Shown here: positions 15,280-16,001 of the stretch, piece after piece
Layout: each line of letters opens with the position of its first letter
Position numbering within the stretch: the stretch's first letter is position 1
From: Bacteroidetes bacterium UBA4408
GTDB taxonomy: Bacteria; Bacteroidota; Bacteroidia; UBA4408
Direction: 5' to 3'
Length of the DNA stretch: 16,001 nt
Assembly (NCBI GenBank): GCA_002389785.1
Contig: DGQS01000106.1
Location: 1 to 16,001, forward strand
Made by a program: the position numbers and the translations under genes
The notes under the pieces: generated by a model
What the model was told of the DNA's origin: nothing
The model's input: the letters and a program-made list of their open reading frames with translations, nothing else
Database searches by the model: none

Positions 15280-15400
15280 CAAAGGTCGTTTACTGTATTT
15301 TACTGTTTGCCGATTCCCGAACGCATTGAACCTTATTGAACGGTATTGACACTTATCGTTTACAAAAACAAAGGTGCAACAAGTGTATTTTACGCTTTCC
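15280..15400 (-). promoter_or_regulatory. Two promoter-like modules upstream of the three-gene run
   Basis: Two modules, 15280-15311 and 15369-15400, share CAAAGGT followed after 7-8 bp by TGTATTTTAC and then a T-rich end. Read on the minus strand, each gives GTAAAATACA followed by GACCTTTG or CACCTTTG, one base away from TAnnTTTG. They point at the 151-residue gene. The GTAAAATAC word would sit just upstream of the -7 box, where an operator could block or help RNA polymerase. Confidence 0.4.
15291..15350. repeat. Ten-bp-period direct repeats (TACTGTNTTT and ATTGAAC series)
   Basis: TACTGTATTT/TACTGTTTGC are adjacent 10-bp units (15291-15310). ATTGAAC at 15325 and 15335 and ATTGACA at 15345 are three units at exact 10-bp steps. 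One-helical-turn spacing is typical of cooperative protein-binding sites. Confidence 0.55.
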
Positions 15401-15521
15401 GCATTTTTGACGTTCATTGCAATTTTTTTCATTTGTTTTATAATCTTTTCTAAAGTTTTTCGATTTTAGCGTAAAGTAACGGCTGTGTTTTGACACGCTT
15501 TACTGATTTAGGCGCTAACTA

Positions 15522-15541
15522 CCGACAAGTGCCGACAAATG
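15522..15541. repeat. Tandem 10-bp repeat CCGACAARTG x2
   Basis: CCGACAAGTG (15522-15531) is followed directly by CCGACAAATG (15532-15541), one mismatch. It lies between the repeat-rich promoter area and the HYC_CC_PP gene. Confidence 0.6.
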
Positions 15542-15724
15542 CTGTATTCTGATGTGTAGGTATAATTAGGTACGGTTCAGAATGGCAAATCAACTTGCAA
15601 TAAGGGGAGATGTGTAACTCGGCCTCTTTCGTCAGTACAACTAATTGGCAACAAATGCTTTATGCAGTAAGCCTAATTAAGGTCATTTTTTTATCTCAAT
15701 CGAATTTTGTACATTCGTCATATA

Positions 15725-16001
15725 ATGAAAAGAATTTTAGTCTTCGCCTTGCTTTTTGTTTACACCACTTTAATTAGCGGGGTAAATCTTCAAATGCATT
15801 ATTGTGGTGGGAAACTAAAAAATATTTCTTTATTTGATACCTTCGATGAGGAAGGTTGTTGTGGCTCCAAAAAAATGAAAAGCAAGGGCTGCTGCGATGA
15901 TGAAACCACTTATATTAAGGTAAAAGATAAGCACAACTCTAATTCATCTTTAAAGGTTGTTACTTTTAAAGGGGAGATGTTGGATATCACAATTCCTTCA
16001 T
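15725..16001 (+). CDS. HYC_CC_PP-family exported protein, 3' end outside window
   Basis: The frame starts at ATG 15725 and is open to the window edge (92 codons). Residues 1-20 form a signal peptide (MKRILVFALLFVYTTLISG). Then follow LQMHYCGGKL, a CC pair in EEGCCGSKK and another in SKGCCDDET, matching the HYC and CC parts of the Bacteroidota HYC_CC_PP family; the PP part would lie beyond the window. In other genomes such genes often sit beside TonB-dependent receptors or heavy-metal efflux genes, so a periplasmic metal-related role is suspected, but it is unproved. A near-consensus -7 box (GAATTTTG, 15702-15709) precedes it. Whether it is host DNA or element cargo cannot be told. Confidence 0.8.
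   Translation, partial: MKRILVFALLFVYTTLISGVNLQMHYCGGKLKNISLFDTFDEEGCCGSKKMKSKGCCDDETTYIKVKDKHNSNSSLKVVTFKGEMLDITIPS

Larger units (their letters stand above)
11414..15560. mobile_element. Integrated element with large serine recombinase next to tRNA-Ser (ends approximate)
   Basis: A block of minus-strand genes starts right after the tRNA-Ser terminator: a large serine recombinase, a small partner gene, and three unrecognised genes of a type often found on Bacteroidota mobile elements (short finger protein, acidic protein, membrane coiled-coil protein). The left limit is put after the tRNA terminator because the recombinase frame runs uninterrupted into the host there. The right limit is a guess inside the gene-free stretch before the HYC_CC_PP gene; no copy of the tRNA end or its terminator was found to mark it, and the element may extend past the window. 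No conjugation, replication or transposition genes of known type were recognised. Confidence 0.5.
15253..15724. other. 472-bp gene-free region with repeats and promoter-like modules
   Basis: Divergent control region between the minus-strand element genes and the plus-strand HYC_CC_PP gene. It holds three GTATTTTAC words (15260, 15295, 15385), a duplicated CAAAGGT...TGTATTTTAC module (15280-15311 and 15369-15400), ATTGAAC-type repeats at 10-bp steps (15325-15350) and CCGACAARTG twice in tandem (15522-15541). No convincing coding frame and no tRNA-like or CRISPR structure. The right end of the element may lie here. Confidence 0.6.

Noticed and set aside
15250..15560. CRISPR array
   Set aside because: Repeats are about 10 bp and partly tandem, without regular unique spacers of 30 bp or more, and no cas gene is present.
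15253..15724. Possible attR with a copy of the tRNA-Ser 3' end
   Set aside because: Scanned for the T arm and acceptor sequence (GGTTCGAATCCCT, CCTCTCCG) and for the terminator arms; none found.

Overview
The window looks like a chromosome segment of a low-GC member of the Bacteroidota that carries an integrated mobile element. Support for the phylum: several genes are preceded by the Bacteroidota -7 box TAnnTTTG (upstream of the DinB-like gene, the carotenoid desaturase, the beta-helix protein, hemJ, the thioesterase, tatD and tRNA-Ser), most starts lack a Shine-Dalgarno sequence, one large secreted protein ends in a type IX secretion (T9SS) type A sorting domain, and the last gene starts with a signal peptide followed by the HYCGG motif of the Bacteroidota HYC_CC_PP family. 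Genus cannot be read from this sequence.

Layout. 1-882: the 3' part of xseA and all of xseB (exonuclease VII), overlapping. 1066-1569: a DinB-fold protein. 1764-3236: a CrtI/CrtD-type carotenoid desaturase standing alone. 3357-6949: a two-gene run of secreted proteins, a beta-helix protein and a 771-residue repeat protein with a T9SS tail, closed by a strong two-way terminator (6971-7004). 7064-9227: hemJ (minus) divergent from an acyl-CoA thioesterase (plus), which converges on a GT9 glycosyltransferase (minus). 9408-11224: tatD and ansA, 8 nt apart. 11283-11369: tRNA-Ser(GGA) with its own terminator.

From about 11.4 kb to at least 15.25 kb the character changes. All genes run on the minus strand: a large serine recombinase pointing at tRNA-Ser, a small 83-residue partner gene, and a group of three unrecognised genes (343-residue CxxC/CxxxC finger protein, about 100-residue acidic-tailed protein, 151-residue membrane-anchored coiled-coil protein). 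This looks like an integrated element using the tRNA-Ser neighbourhood as its target. The recombinase frame has no stop of its own: it stays open through the tRNA terminator, the tRNA and the end of ansA in antisense, so the last ~120 codons are host DNA. The right end of the element is not visible; no copy of the tRNA 3' end was found elsewhere in the window.

Upstream of the 151-residue gene is a 472-bp gene-free stretch (15253-15724) with a duplicated promoter-like module, several direct repeats with a 10-bp period and three copies of GTATTTTAC. The same word occurs three more times at exact 27-bp spacing inside the finger-protein gene. At the right edge a HYC_CC_PP-family gene starts on the plus strand and runs off the window.
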